Positions 1 to 13,435 of a stretch of DNA of 64,000 nucleotides are shown here, piece by piece; position 1 is the stretch's first letter, and each line of letters starts with the position of its first letter. The notes beneath the pieces were generated by a model. That model worked only from the letters and a program-made list of their open reading frames with translations. It was not told the origin of the DNA and ran no database searches. This DNA is from Metaphire vulgaris (Eukaryota; Annelida; Clitellata; Crassiclitellata; Megascolecidae). The position numbers and the translations under genes are program-made. The stretch spans positions 7,133,390-7,197,389 of the forward strand of contig CM030845.1 of assembly GCA_018105865.1 (NCBI GenBank), read 5' to 3'.

Positions 1-1
1 A

Positions 2-3000
2 CCAATGGACTTAGCAGTTCGCAGTCGAAGCATGTGGATCATCCAAAAACTTAAGTCAGTGGCAGCTGGGCGAGGGGTAGACAAATCTGCAAGCTTATGG
101 AGCTACATGAAAAACAATCAGGTGCGAGGATTAATTTAAATTAAAGAAAATTGAATTTTAGATGTCGGATTTGACTGATATTATAACATGGTTGTCTGGG
201 CTCTATTTTGTCCTGTAGTGCTCAGTGTGATTGATCTTTTCTAAGATATGATGCATAGTCTCTTTTAAGCTGCATTTAGCAAAACATGTTACCATATTAT
301 ATTGCATATGAGATGCACTTTTCCCTCAAAAAATTGGTGCAAAGTATGGATGCATATTATACATAAAAATAGATTTTATGTACATGAAATTTTATGTACA
401 TAAATATGCATAATTTTAAATTTACTGCATTTCATGCGTATAACACACTTGTTATACAGGTTTTTACCTGCATGGTTGACAGTAGAGGGAAACTTTGTTT
501 ATACTTCAATTACCAAACAGAATTTTAAAGAAAATTGTGGCTGTCTGTGTAACACAATAGAGATTTCATCATAGATAGTTAAACAATTGATGTAGGTGGT
601 CTATTATGGCATTAGGACGATCGCCAGCATAGGGAAACTTTGTCTACGCTTCCAATTCTGGGCAAAATTAGAAAGACAATTATGATTATCCAGGTTACTG
701 AAGAGAGATTCCCACATGAAATTTCAGATGTGTATTATACATAGGTTTTTAATTTTTACATTATGATAACTTTAGAAACTAAGGGTGCGTATTATACGCA
801 GGTGTATGTTATACCCGAGATAATATGATATATCAAATTGTTAATGAAAATTGTTTAGCCACTAAATGTAAAACAGAAATTTTGCTAGCCTAGCAATATT
901 AATAAAATCTCAAAATGTTGCATTTTAATGTTTATTGATGTATTCTGAGTATATGATCTGATTGGCTTGATTTAAAAATGTGCTTCTAGTCAATAAAGAC
1001 GAAAGTGGCTGTTTCATTCCCCTTTTTCATGCTGTTTGCAATTGGATTTGTTTTCAATCTTCACATGTTCTGGTTGTACAAAATTGCGATCTTCGGCATA
1101 TTGTTCCTTCTCTGGCGATTTCTTAGCACGTAAGTATCCGTTTTTCTGTTATCTGTTTTTCAATTCTGCCTGTATTGTCTTGATGTTATGTTATTTTATT
1201 TTAATAAAAACGAAATCGAATCACATATTGTGGCTTAGAATCAGGTTCAATTTAGAGGACGTATAGTTTTGTTTTATCTGTCTTGATGCATCTGATACTG
1301 TTACAGGAGTTTCTTTGATCCTGCAACCAATGTTAAAGTCCCCATAGCTCTCTATTTGGCAACAAAGTTTTGGATGTATTTCACGTGGTTTTTCTACTTC
1401 TGGCCATGTATCCTTTATATGTGTTATCTGGAAAATATTCAAAGTTTATATAACTATAGTTGTATTCTGTTATCAATGATAAGTTATGGCATGGTGTTCA
1501 TAACATAGGGCTAGAGAATTTGAAAAAGGTTTTGAGATACTTGGCGAGTCGTGTGTGTTCTTGTGCCACTCCGACCCATTCAAAATGTTGTTGCTTTTTC
1601 ATATAGTTAGTATACTAGCCATAGTTTTTCTGCAGTCTTAAATGTATGAATTTTACCAGTCATTAATGTATAGCCCAATGTTTGGCTTAAGTTTCCTCTT
1701 CAGATACCTTTGCTGACCTGTCTCATCCATTTGACTGACAAAGCAGATTCAACATAAAAAAGAAGTTTAAACAATGTACTGGAATTGCAAATTGTGTGAG
1801 AATATTAAGTGAAATTATGAGTGTAATCAGCTGTAGCTCTTTGCTGACCTGTGAAACCTATATTGTAATGAATAAATATGGATTTTGGTAATATAGAATT
1901 ACAACTGCTTGATACACCGGTAAGTTTAATTGAAATCTTCTGACTTAACTGATTATTAGATGTTAGTAGCGCTGAGATATTGGTTCCATTCCTGATCAAT
2001 TCAATTTGCCTTGGCTTCTATTTCTGGAAAGCATGGAAAAGTGATCCAGGAGTCATTCAGGGCAGCATAGAAGAAAAACTGCAGGTGAATAATATAACTG
2101 GTAGTCAACCTAATGTAGATATTCATATTCAAATATTTATATATTTTGCATTTCTGTTATCTGGATAAAGTCTTTGTGTGTGTATTAAGTTATGGTTTTT
2201 TGACTTAGAAAAGGTGGCAATCATGATTGAGAATGATTGTTGCTAAAGTAAAATAAATTACCGCAATGTGTGGTCCCATGTGATGTGTTTGCATTATTGG
2301 ATGGTATTTGATATAATGTACCTCCGATATAAGGTACTAAATTTTACAGACCCACTAAATATGCTATATTGAAGTCCTACTGTGATCGATTTTGAAAATT
2401 AGAAGTTTAGCGGTTTAGCCATTAAAATTTACTATTAAATTAATTTTATCATAAAATTTGTTAATTAATTCAGTTTCATACCACCATTGGGCAGCCCCGT
2501 GGCCTGACACTAAGAAAACAAATCCCAGATGATGACAGCAGTTTTCTTATAATTGACGGTCAGGATAAGTGTATCTCTAAGGCACTCTTGAGTGTCACCA
2601 GTCAATCATGATATTCAATCGGTATTTAGACGGTATAATAGCCAGACATGCTCATTTGCCCAAAACGAAATTTTGGCTTCATATGACCCGGAATTGGATA
2701 TATCGAAACTCGGATGTATCAAAGTATTTATCATGGTCTCTTGAGCTTCAATATAACGAGGTTCTGCTGTAGTTTGAATTCATGCTAGTACCAGTCATCT
2801 TTGCTATTACTGTATGATTGAAGATCATTTGTAATGACCCATGCATGAGGAAGTTATTGTTTAGTTGTCCTATGAAGAATATAGTGTGCTGCAGCTGCTA
2901 CAGAATGGACAGAAAGACGTTGCTGTTTAGTTACCGAAGGTGCATACAGGTTTACAATTTTGTTTTTTCACAGACGGTTCTTGATCTGTCAGAGCGTCAA

Positions 3001-6000
3001 GTTCTGGATTTCAGTCACTTTTGTCATACCTGTATTGTAAAGCGACCAATTCGATCAAAACACTGTTCTGTGTGCAATCGCTGTGTTGCCAAATTTGATC
3101 ACCATTGTCCATGGGTTGATAACTGTGTTGGTAAGTGATTTTAGCTTCAGTCTTTTAAGCTCGATGCTTTATATAGCTTTATTCTCTTTTTGAATTTATT
3201 GCAATTAGTCTAGGCAAAATAATGCGGTATGTTCTTAAATTTGTTTTGAAAATTAGTAATGTTTGCTTTACTGCTCAGATTTGCAAATAAATTTGATGTT
3301 TTGTTAAAATCAGTTTTAATGTGTTATCACTTATTAGATTATTAAAATCGTCAAGATTTGTAACAAAAATCAATAGGAATAGTAGATTTGTGAATGTATT
3401 TGGAGAATTGAGCTTGAAATGTTGGATGTGGATTTAACATAATGGAAGTGGTGATGATGATGCGTTTCACTTACTGGTGATCCATTTTGTTTTGAAGGAG
3501 CGAAGAATCACAAGTACTTCGTTGGTTATCTGTTTTTCCTTCTTGGAATGATAGTGTGGTGTCTTCTTGGTGCATATACATGTGAGTAATGTGTTTAGTG
3601 CATTTTCTAATGCCTTATTTTCGTTTGCTCTCAAATTGAATGGACGGTCCCTTTATTTGAACTTTATTTTCACATGTAACAGTTAGAACTTTCAAATAAA
3701 CAAATGACATTGATGGGATGAATGTCTGAACAATGTACTGTATATTGTTAGGTATAAGCAATAATTCTGTTGAGATTAAAAGATTGCTTCTGTTGTTTTT
3801 TTGTAGATTGGGTGGAAACTTGTAATCTGAACCTTGGAGGCGATGGTTTTCTTGATAGTTTAATCAAAGTTCTAGTTTGTTCACCTTGGGTAGCCTGGAT
3901 TTCAGCTAATGGTGTTGTACACTTTGTCTGGGTTGGGACTCTTCTTGGTTGTCAACTGTACCAGGTGTGGTCATGTAAATTCTGTAAATTATTTATTAAA
4001 TTCTGACTTAAACTAAATTTAATACAAATGTGAAATTTCTTGTGGTGAGATAAGAGATTTGGCATCAAATCCTTAGAGTAATGGCCAAAATTGTTTTGGA
4101 TGCGTCACAGTACTGTGTCACAGTACTGATGCCTAAATTGTCAGAATAAAATCGAAGTATACTTTTGTATCTATGTTTATTTCCACCAGGGGATTTGATA
4201 GTGACATTAAGAATTTTAGTTTATTTTAAAGCCAATTTTTTAATTCAGATCATGTGGCTGGCAGCGACCACAAATGAGAGACTTAATTTCTCGAGGTACC
4301 AGCACTTTCACACAGCTAAAGCAGGCATCTATAAAAGTCCATTCCAGTAAGTAGACCCTTTGCTGTCTTCATTATAATTATTAACATAGTGTCTGCGAGA
4401 CAGAATTAAAAAAATAGCAAAATAGGCGATTGGTTATAATAGCATTTGAAGGGCTTCTAATTGTTTGATAAAGAAGACATTTAGGATTAACAGAGATTGG
4501 GATTGGAGATTCTGTGACATTAAAAGGATTGGATTTCACCTCTACTTTTGATAAGAATTCTTAGTATCATCATCATCACCATCAATAACCGTGGGCTCAG
4601 CGCCCATTGGTGTCTGATGCAATCATTACAGTTTTGTCCCAATCTTTTCTGTTTGCAGCTATATGACATCGTTTTTGCAGACATTTTCCGCACCAATTAC
4701 CAATGTCATCAGACCATTCCCTGTGTGGCCTTCCTTTCTTGTTGGAACCATTTATTATTCCCAGCATTATAGTCTTGATCTTGCTATCATCTTTCACATG
4801 ACTAAAAATATGTTAAAGAGATGCAGTTTCCTCTGTATCACTTTTTTGCATCAAGGTTTCCTCTTGCTGAATTTTCTTGTATAGTTCTTCATTGCTGATC
4901 TTTTCCACCCATCAAATTCTAAGAATTTTTCTATAGCATTTTCTTTCATATGCTAAAATTCCTCTCCAATTCTTTTGTGATGGTCCAAGTCTTGCATCCG
5001 TACAAGCTGCTGAAAATACCTGCTTCACTTATTGCTTTGCTCTTCTAGACGTTGTCCTGTGCCTTCAGATTTACTAGTGCTTTCGCTGCTCTTATTGCGA
5101 CCTTTCTTGTAGTCCAGATCATGTGTCGTGTTGCTTCCAAGGTAGATGAAATTGTGCACGTTTTCTAATTCGAATCCATCCACTTTGGTCTTTCTTCCAA
5201 TATCTTTCTGTCCAAACACCATTGTTATTGTCTTTTCAAAGTTCATTGATAAACCGTAGCACTTTACTTTATTGCTCAGCGTCTGTACAGTGTCCTCCAG
5301 GTCTTCTTCATTTCCTTCAGTGATATTGACAGCATCAGCAATCTCAAATTCTTAACTAGTATCAAAATGAGTTGGTACATTAGTCAACAATTTTGGGATA
5401 ATTTTTGACCCCCTCCCTTGTCAACAACTGTCAACTTTCACTTACCCCCCCCCCCCATAATTACATCAAAAACTTTTGACCCCCCAAGATCAACGACAGG
5501 TCCCAATAACAAGGTTATTATTTTTTGTGGTGATGACCATTTTCCCCTGTTTTGCTCATCGAGTGTCAAAATGTGGTGGTGATGACCTTTTTTGCCATGC
5601 TCTTTTCCATTGTAGTAAGTAGTATTCCATGAAATTTCCTATTTTTTGATTATTTGTAAAAAGTGAAATTGTTGACGTCAACTTCTCTTGACACCCTCCT
5701 CCCCCTGTCAACAACTGTCAAACTTTTCAAACCCCCTCCCCATAAATTGTTGACGTAATGAATGGACAGCCCCTTACAGAAATAATTCTAATTGTTAACT
5801 TTTATTGTACCTAATGCCTGTTTACTGTACGGCAGCTTTCGCTAGAGTACAATGGTAACTGGTTCTTCTTTTCTTTTTCAGTCGTGGCTTTGTGCAGAAC
5901 CTCATAGATATCTGTGGATGGAAATGTTTTGGGCTGTTCCGACCACTCCAGTATGACTGGGTCCTGATGACAAATTATGATGATTATACAGGAGTTCAGA

Positions 6001-6032
6001 GGATAAAGAATCCAAACTATCAGTTTGTTTGA
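2..6032 (+). CDS. ZDHHC17: ZDHHC17/HIP14-like ankyrin-repeat palmitoyltransferase, 3' part (5' end off the window)
   Basis: S-acyltransferase of Golgi/endosomal membranes that moves palmitate to cysteines of partner proteins. I read exons 2-121, 990-1129, 1307-1420, 1967-2084, 2974-3130, 3498-3581, 3807-3964, 4249-4346 and 5882-6032. They join without frame breaks into 379 codons ending TGA at 6030-6032. The first piece ([10 protein letters not shown]) is the end of the ankyrin array. Then come transmembrane segments ([17 protein letters not shown]), a lumenal/cytosolic KSDPG turn, the Cys-rich domain with [18 protein letters not shown], two more membrane segments, and the TTxE motif as [11 protein letters not shown]. 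The catalytic Cys is the TGT at 3106-3108. An intact DHHC (not DQHC) favours the ZDHHC17 over the ZDHHC13 branch. The exon 3/4 junction is the least certain: the acceptor may be 1967 or 1970, with the donor at 1421. The start and most ankyrin repeats lie upstream of this window. Confidence 0.93.
287..840. repeat. Dispersed repeat with imperfect terminal inverted repeats, in a ZDHHC17 intron
   Basis: The left end reads ACCATATTATATTGCATATG and the right end is its rough inverse (CCGAGATAATATGATAT). The interior, including GGTTTTTACCTGCATGG and the GAGGGAAACTTTG block, recurs in opposite orientation at 12721-13152. It looks like a MITE-type element that has been copied at least twice in this window. 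It carries no coding sequence. Confidence 0.55.
2318..2771. mobile_element. Possible pogo/Tigger-like MITE in a ZDHHC17 intron
   Basis: The right end, read on the minus strand, is CAGCAGAACCTCGTTATATT. This resembles the CAG..ACCTCGTTATA ends of pogo/Tigger DNA transposons. The left end (GTACCTCCGATATAAGG) is a diverged inverse. No transposase frame remains. The assignment rests only on the ends. Confidence 0.35.
4565..5360 (-). mobile_element. LINE (non-LTR retrotransposon) 3' fragment, decayed
   Basis: On the minus strand, broken frames show the part of a reverse transcriptase just after the catalytic motif ([19 protein letters not shown], then [11 protein letters not shown]). This is followed by a [18 protein letters not shown] block (about 5220-5110) and the LINE C-terminal motif [17 protein letters not shown] (about 4750-4660). 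It ends in a short (GAT)n-like tail rather than poly(A). It sits antisense in intron 8 of the palmitoyltransferase gene and is clearly dead. Confidence 0.75.
5365..5778. mobile_element. MITE with CATTA(C)GTCAACAATTT ends
   Basis: The left side has CATTAGTCAACAATTTTGGG. The right side, inverted, reads GTCCATTCATTACGTCAACA followed by AATTTATGGGG. The interior is C-rich runs (GACCCCCTCCC) on both flanks. The end sequence resembles that of the element at 55917-56263. It is non-coding and lies within ZDHHC17 intron 8. Confidence 0.5.
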
Positions 6033-7457
6033 ATTTGACAAAGGGACTCGACATTTGGAGCCAGGTGTCAACGTACCCGTATGACTGATTCAGCAATGTT
6101 GTCTTGTTTTGCTGTTCATAGTGTTGTCTGCCCTCTGATCTGCTAGATTTGCCAATACTTGTACATACTTTCAATGCTCTTCTCGCTTGCCTATGCACCT
6201 TCAAAACGGATTTTGTTTCCCGTTTGTCTTCTAAACAAGTGTGATGCTATTGTAAAAACTTTGTTTACACTTTGATACATTGATCACAGGCAGTGTCAAA
6301 GACCCAATGCTTTGGAAATGTTAATGCCTAGTTTTGTTGGTTTGTTTGTAGACATTTAAATAACATTACACAGGTAGGTGATAGCACGCGTGCAGTGAAG
6401 CTCTTGATTAGATTAACATTTTACAAATTTTTCCGTAGATAGTCGTGGGAAATAAAATTCTTATCATTTGCATTGGAATGGTAATAGTATTAGTAGGTAA
6501 TTTTTTCCTTCCTCTTTTCTGCTGTCTTGTTATATTGGCATTTTCAAGGTGTGGGAACTGCAATTTGCATAATGTTCCAATTGCACTTTTCTATAGTTTT
6601 TAATTCGAGATGTAGTCTTGCTTTAGAATGTACAATAAATGCTGTAGTGCTTTAACAGAAATAGCATTGGCTGCATATCAAGAGAAGCACCTGCACATAA
6701 CATTGCAGAACTGATCATGACCAACATTTTCTTCAATATAAATGTGTTTGAGCCACTTAATTACACATGCATCTTAAGCTAAACAATTATTGCAAATGTA
6801 GTTTTTTCAACACCTGTTTGTTCACATTTTTCTGCAAACTTTTTGGTTTAGTTCAATAATTTATTGAATTTTGAAGTTTAGTAACTTATAAAATCTGCAT
6901 TAGTTATCTTTTATAATTAGACATGTTCTACAATAATTTTTTAAATTTACATATTTCGTTTGATACGTTATTTTTTAAAGTGTAGTGTAAGGATTATTGT
7001 AATCTTGCAAAACAAGCATTGTTTATCAAACTTTGTCACTGAATGTTATGTCATGTCATATGGTCATTCAAATGGAGTTGACAGATTGTGAATCTTGTTG
7101 GTCTTTAAAATGTTTTCTTTGCCAAGTTGCTGTGTAATTGCGCAGGTACAAACTTTTCTTGATTAAAAAAAAATTATTGGATCATGTGAGCTAGTACTGT
7201 TATATTTTGTCTTTTAATCCCTGATGGTAATCTTAACTAAACTAGTATACACAATGAGATCCAAGAATATTTTGACCCATAACATGGCTTACCACTCCCT
7301 CAAAATCAACATTATACAGTTACTTTAAAACATGCTTATAATTAAACAGTCTCGGGTAGCTGTCCTGCCAATTCGATTTGCTTCAATGTTTAGCCTTAAT
7401 GCCGACATTCACAGTTCAAGCACACTCTAGAGAAGGCTAAAAACGATTTTTTAAATT
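6033..7457. other. 3' UTRs of the convergent ZDHHC17 and SAAL1 genes
   Basis: AT-rich non-coding stretch between two converging stop codons. On the plus strand AATAAA occurs at 6451-6456 and 6634-6639, fitting a ZDHHC17 3' UTR of about 450-630 bases. On the minus strand an AATAAA lies at 6865-6860 and an ATTAAA at 7218-7213, either of which could end SAAL1. I see no further gene here. Confidence 0.5.
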
Positions 7458-10400
7458 TTACAAAAATGTCCTCTCTGTTGTAGACTCGATTATTTTAGCG
7501 AGACGCTTTAGTCCATGTCTTTGTGATACCGTGAATAACAATGCATTACAATCTCTGTCCTTCACTTCACCAAGTGTCTTCACCATGTACTGTATACGAC
7601 AGCGATCACAAAGCTTGTCCATATATACAAGACTCATTGGAATCGGAGTTTCTTCCAAATAAGCAGAATCACTGGTTTTGTCAGCTTCAGATTCTTTTAG
7701 AACCTTTTCACTTCCATTCACCTGTTTCTCTTCTGACACGGGAAGCTAAACGAAAACACATTATTTATTAGTCTAAGCAGAGCACATTGCCTTTCATGAT
7801 TCCATTTTGTTAATATTGTGAAAAACTTCACATAAGAGACTACCAAAGTACTGTATGGTGCCCATGTACCTTCTCTTTACATCAAGCCAAGTTAACTTTA
7901 AAACGCATGTTATCTTCCTCTCAATGTACTTATCATATAACCAAAACTACATAACCATATGGGGTATTTGACTTTATAGATGCCAGCTCTGTTTAATTAA
8001 ACTACTAAGGTCACACTATCTGAGCAATTCCCTTGAATGTGCCAGTCAAACCTGTAACTTATTCAGTACCGATATATAAAACTTGCATGCAACTCAATGT
8101 GTGGTATATTACATGTGCCAATGAGCAGACTATAATTTCAAGATTTTTACTTAATGGTTTGACAGCAATGATCAATTTACAGAATTGTTCAATTGTTTAA
8201 CATATTCTTTATAAATATAGAAGACAAATAATTTTATGACAGACTGCAACAAATCATATACATAGGCAATGGCTCAGGTAAATGTCTAAGACAATTTAAA
8301 AGTTTCACTTGCCTCTGCTAACATTACCACCAATTCAGAAAGGAGGTTTTGTAGCACTTCAAACAAGATATTTGTCATTTCAATGGCATATTCTTCATCT
8401 CTGTGCACATAATCAGAGCTGGGAGTCTGCACTTTAGGATATTCCGATATTTCAGCCAGAGTTACGTCTCTTGACTCGTTTGTCAATTCTAACAAATCAC
8501 TTTTCTCTTTGCTATTTCCATCGTTATTTTTCATGTTTGGTTGATTTTCATTTTGCTTTTCAGTTCCATCATTTATAGAAAGCTGAGCAGTCTCACATTC
8601 TTTTTCAACATATACTGACAAATTAAAAGAATTGCCTACAGCAGGAGTGCACTGGTCATAAAGAACATGATCATCAGTCTCCCTATAGGCGCTTTCCTCA
8701 TTTAATTCACTGACACCAGATCCAGACTGATCTCTCGACTTTCGAAGGCCCGGGGGTAGACGCAAATGTTTCTGATACACAACATCAAGTATTTTCAAAG
8801 TACACCGGAACAACTGAAAATCTATAAAGAGCAAATGGTTTGTCTTATAATAGAAAACTTTGCAATTGCCAAATAACCTAAATGTCTTAACTAAACTAAA
8901 TGCAGGTTCCTTCCGCTTAAAATAAGATCCAGTGTCGTCTTTTACTTAATGCCACAAAATTTATTATCCTCAGATCAATGTTGAAATAATAATACATATG
9001 ATACAGTCAAAATGTGTAATTAGTCATTACACGAAAAGTTTCAGTCATTGTGTGTAATGACCAATAGGGTCTTCATTTCATGCATTAACATAGCCTGAGA
9101 CGCAGAAATTGTAGTCTTATAGGATTACATTAGTGAATATAGCGGTCAGTTAAAGTGTGAAATAAATCATCAGAAAAATTAGTCATTGCATGAAATGATT
9201 GACCCTATTGGTCATTACACACAATGACTGAAACTTTTAGTCATTTCGTGTAATGACTAATTACACGTTTTGACTGTAACATCTATACAGCATTAATTCA
9301 CACCAGCATATCATAACAGTGAAATTAAATATTTGCAAATTGATCAAGAGCTGAAGACATTAAATTGGTCTTACCGGTCTGAAGCAAATTCATGTGTTCA
9401 TCCCAGAGCCCAAATATGACGCCAAGAATTGAAAGAGCAGATCCGATGACATTCTCGTGTCTTTCAACGCCAACAATGTCATCCCGGCATATGTGCTTCA
9501 GATAACCAAGAATGAGCACACAAACTTGTCCACAGTATGAAGCTATGTGCAGAAAGAAAATGTATGCATAAATTTTTATTTATATTACTAAATCAACTGT
9601 CCTGTTCTCTTGTTTTGGTATAACTTGTATTATTAGAGAATTCATAATTTAATTTATTGGTTAGTGAAAACATCATGCATGTACTCATAAAATATTGCAA
9701 CCCCAAATGAATTAGCCTGTACAACTTTAAAGAATCCAGTGAATGTCAGATCTATTCAAAATTCACATTTATAACAAATACAAAAAAGTAAATAAGTGGT
9801 GATCTGTAGGTACTACCAAGTGCCTGAACTCCTTGTTCCGATGTTGAAATCAACTGAAGAACATGCAAAAACGTTTCTAGGATCTGACTCACATGAGAAC
9901 TAAGACATATGACAAATACAGCCATCACAATCTTGTCAAAAGTGACAAATAATATGATATAATAGCACTTAGACAATTAAATCTCATATCAGCATTTGCC
10001 ATACATTATTCATATGCATAAATCGTGTTGCAACAAATTTGTTTCGAGTCCTGTAGAATGTGTGCTATACACGTCTTGGAATTGCACATGGTACAGATGG
10101 TCCAACATGCTGTACATCTTTATTTTCAGTTTCTGCCCCAAGCACTCAACCAGTTGAATTTCTGTAGATGTGAATAAATAGTACTCTGGGAATTACTCAG
10201 TGAAATGAAATGCTGGCAACCATCCCCATTCGGCCAATGCCTTGAAAAAGGAACACCACTGTTCCATGGGCTTCGAAGCAACCTTCACCTTTACATCCTT
10301 CATTCCTTTGAAGTAGGCAGAATATATGGAGCACATTTTCAAACATTAAATAAAAATCAATATGTATTCAATATATTCTATTAATAAGCATAAATTATGT

Positions 10401-13372
10401 CAAGTGTCAGATATCCATAACCCAAAAGCCAGTTAAACACAAAACATCACCTGATATGAAGTTTTTAGTCAAGTGTTGCTATCATGTAAAATGAAAGAAC
10501 AGTCACATCTTTGATGTTTTAAATGGATTAAATGGAGCCATAAAATAACTGAAAACCGATCAGTAGGAGACATAGACGACCAAATGGTTACAATAAACTA
10601 GATTCTGCCTGTACTTCAATAAAGCCATCCTCAATTGTGGATTGAAAATTAACAATGCCAAGAAGAGTCAGCCTGAACTACTGGAACTAAGTCGCACTTA
10701 TCCATGCATCTATTAGCATAGCACTGAAGTCTAAAGAGTGCCTATAATTGGATCTAGGCTTCATGGCATACACCAATCGAGGAGCAATTCATTAAATCAG
10801 CAAATGTCCTCCAAGGTTTTGTCGCTACCGAATCGAATCACCGGGTTCAAGTACCGGTAACTCATCTGATAATTACAGTGCGGTGGGTATCAATTGTAGG
10901 TAAGTAAAACTACCTTTATTCCAACATGGAACTCACCTATTTTCCACAATATATCTTCCAAGTTGTAATCATGCCACCTACACCCAACACAGCATTGTCT
11001 ACAATTATATACTGCCACTAAAATGGAAACACTAATGCTAAGGAGATTTTGTGATTGGTTAATGAGCATTGAATGAAGTGGAGTGACAATAACATCAAAG
11101 AAACAATGGAGTTATTTAATGGGAGGGGGAGGGGTAACGACTTCCAGCATACATACCCAGTCTGTTTAATAGCTTCCATAACAGCCAACACCAATTCTGG
11201 ATTGCTCCACTTGGTGCAAATATCTTCTTCAGCCTCCATCATCTTATCAATGAATTCTGCAGTGTATTTCAGCAAGTCTCCTAAAATCAACACCCAGCCA
11301 AACCACAGCATCTCAGTCCATATTTCTCACAAAAGAACGCTTAAATTTTACCAAATTCAATATTAGCAACCAATTAAGAACAGCTCAAATTAAATTTTAA
11401 AATATGGAAAATTTCATAAATGAGCTTATGCTGGGCCCAGTGACTTGAAAAATTGCATTCAAGTATGTCATAAAGAATAAATCCATGACACTTTAAATCC
11501 AGAACTGCCTACAATATATTACTAAACACTATCCAGACTCCCAATGCAATCAGCTTTTAATGCACAGTGATGCAACAATAGTGCAGCAATAAAAGAAATG
11601 AGCTGTAATAAATAAAACCATTATTGTTTAGTAATATTATAAATGAGAGGTCAACACATTAGATATTCTTAGAATAAAAAAGGATGCCATGTGAGGAGAT
11701 GAGCAGAAAAACTATTAAAATAAGATGCATACTGTTAGTAGAACTTTGAAGAATAAAGAGCAGTCTATCATAGACAACAGTTGCATTCTTTATGGCAGCT
11801 ATCCATAGTTCAGACTTCTTACTTGACACACATACATGCAGAAACCTGTAATATAACATTTACAAGCATATATACACATACGCAGGCAGCATAATTATAG
11901 ATATGTGCATATACAGTACTAGATATACATGCATAACAATTATCCTAATTGTATGTTTAACAACACAAAGATGGGCATTGGTTGTCAAAGTTCTATGAAT
12001 TAACTTGCATCAAAGAGAGATAAAAACACTCTAAAACTGACTCAGTCATTCAATCATGCAATTTGTGTGCTTTGCTATTATGCCATTTTCCAGACATAAC
12101 TAGCTTCCACTGTTTAGGATTCAATTACCGCTACGCCTTTCAGAGACAATCATCAAAAATCGGAAAACCAATTACCTGTAAGTCAGTTTCCGATTATTCA
12201 AAATTTAGAATAAGAATGAATCTGACTCCAAAATCAAAACACTAACCTCATAGTTTCAACAAGAGTTGGAGCATCTGGACTGTCCAGCAACAAGAAAATC
12301 AGGTCTCTAATACATCAAGCAAAACAATTTTTAAAAACTTTCAAGAGAAACAATGCACATCAACATACTAATAGCAGTGCCAAAGCTCTTTTGAGACTCT
12401 ACATCATCTTATGCTGTGCAATAGCCTCCCTACCCCTTTAATAAATATCTCCAATTTAAACACATTTAAAATTGAGCTAAAACAGTACCTTATAATCAAA
12501 ATTAATGAAATACTAGTAAATAAACATAATCAGTAGACTAACCAATAATATTCAAATTATCTTTTAGTCTGCCACTATTATTTTGCCTATAATATCACTA
12601 TTATAAGATAACTATTACCAGGAACATCAATCCCTTCTGGTATCTTTTTTCAACTCATCTAGATTTAACTAAAATCATATGATAACTAATAAAGTACAAT
12701 GACTTAAACATATTTTACTATTTAAATAACTATGAAATATCTTTTTATTTTTGGGACATTGAAGTATATAGGCCTTCACAGTTTCCCTCCACTGCTGACT
12801 GCATAGGTAAAAACCACTATAATGCACATGTTATATGCATGAATATATGGTAAATTTCAAATTATGTACTGTATGTTTATGTACATAGAATTGATATTTA
12901 AATAACTATGAAATATCCTTTTATTTTTGGGACATTGAAGTATATAGGCCTTCAAAGTTTCCCTCCACTGCTGACTGCATAGGTAAAAACCACTATAATG
13001 CACATGTTATATGCATGAATATATGGTAAATTTCAAATTATGTACTGTATGTTTATGTACATAGAATTGATTCCTATGTATAATACACACCCACACTTTG
13101 CACCAATTTTTTGTGGAAAAACGTGAATCTTATATGCGAGATAATATGGTATTTGGTCACAACTGATATAGAAGGCACAGTGGAGTAGTGGAATGATTCT
13201 TGCCATGCAATCAGAGAGTTATGGATTTAAATTTTATCCTAGCCACTATGCAGCAAACTTCGATAAGTTGTTAACCCCAACTGTCTGCGAGGAAGACAAC
13301 TGGAAACCACTTCACTAGTCTCATCCCTGTACGGGTATTAAAGCCAATTGGAACTACCTTACGACAGAGAAC

Positions 13373-13435
<63 letters not shown>

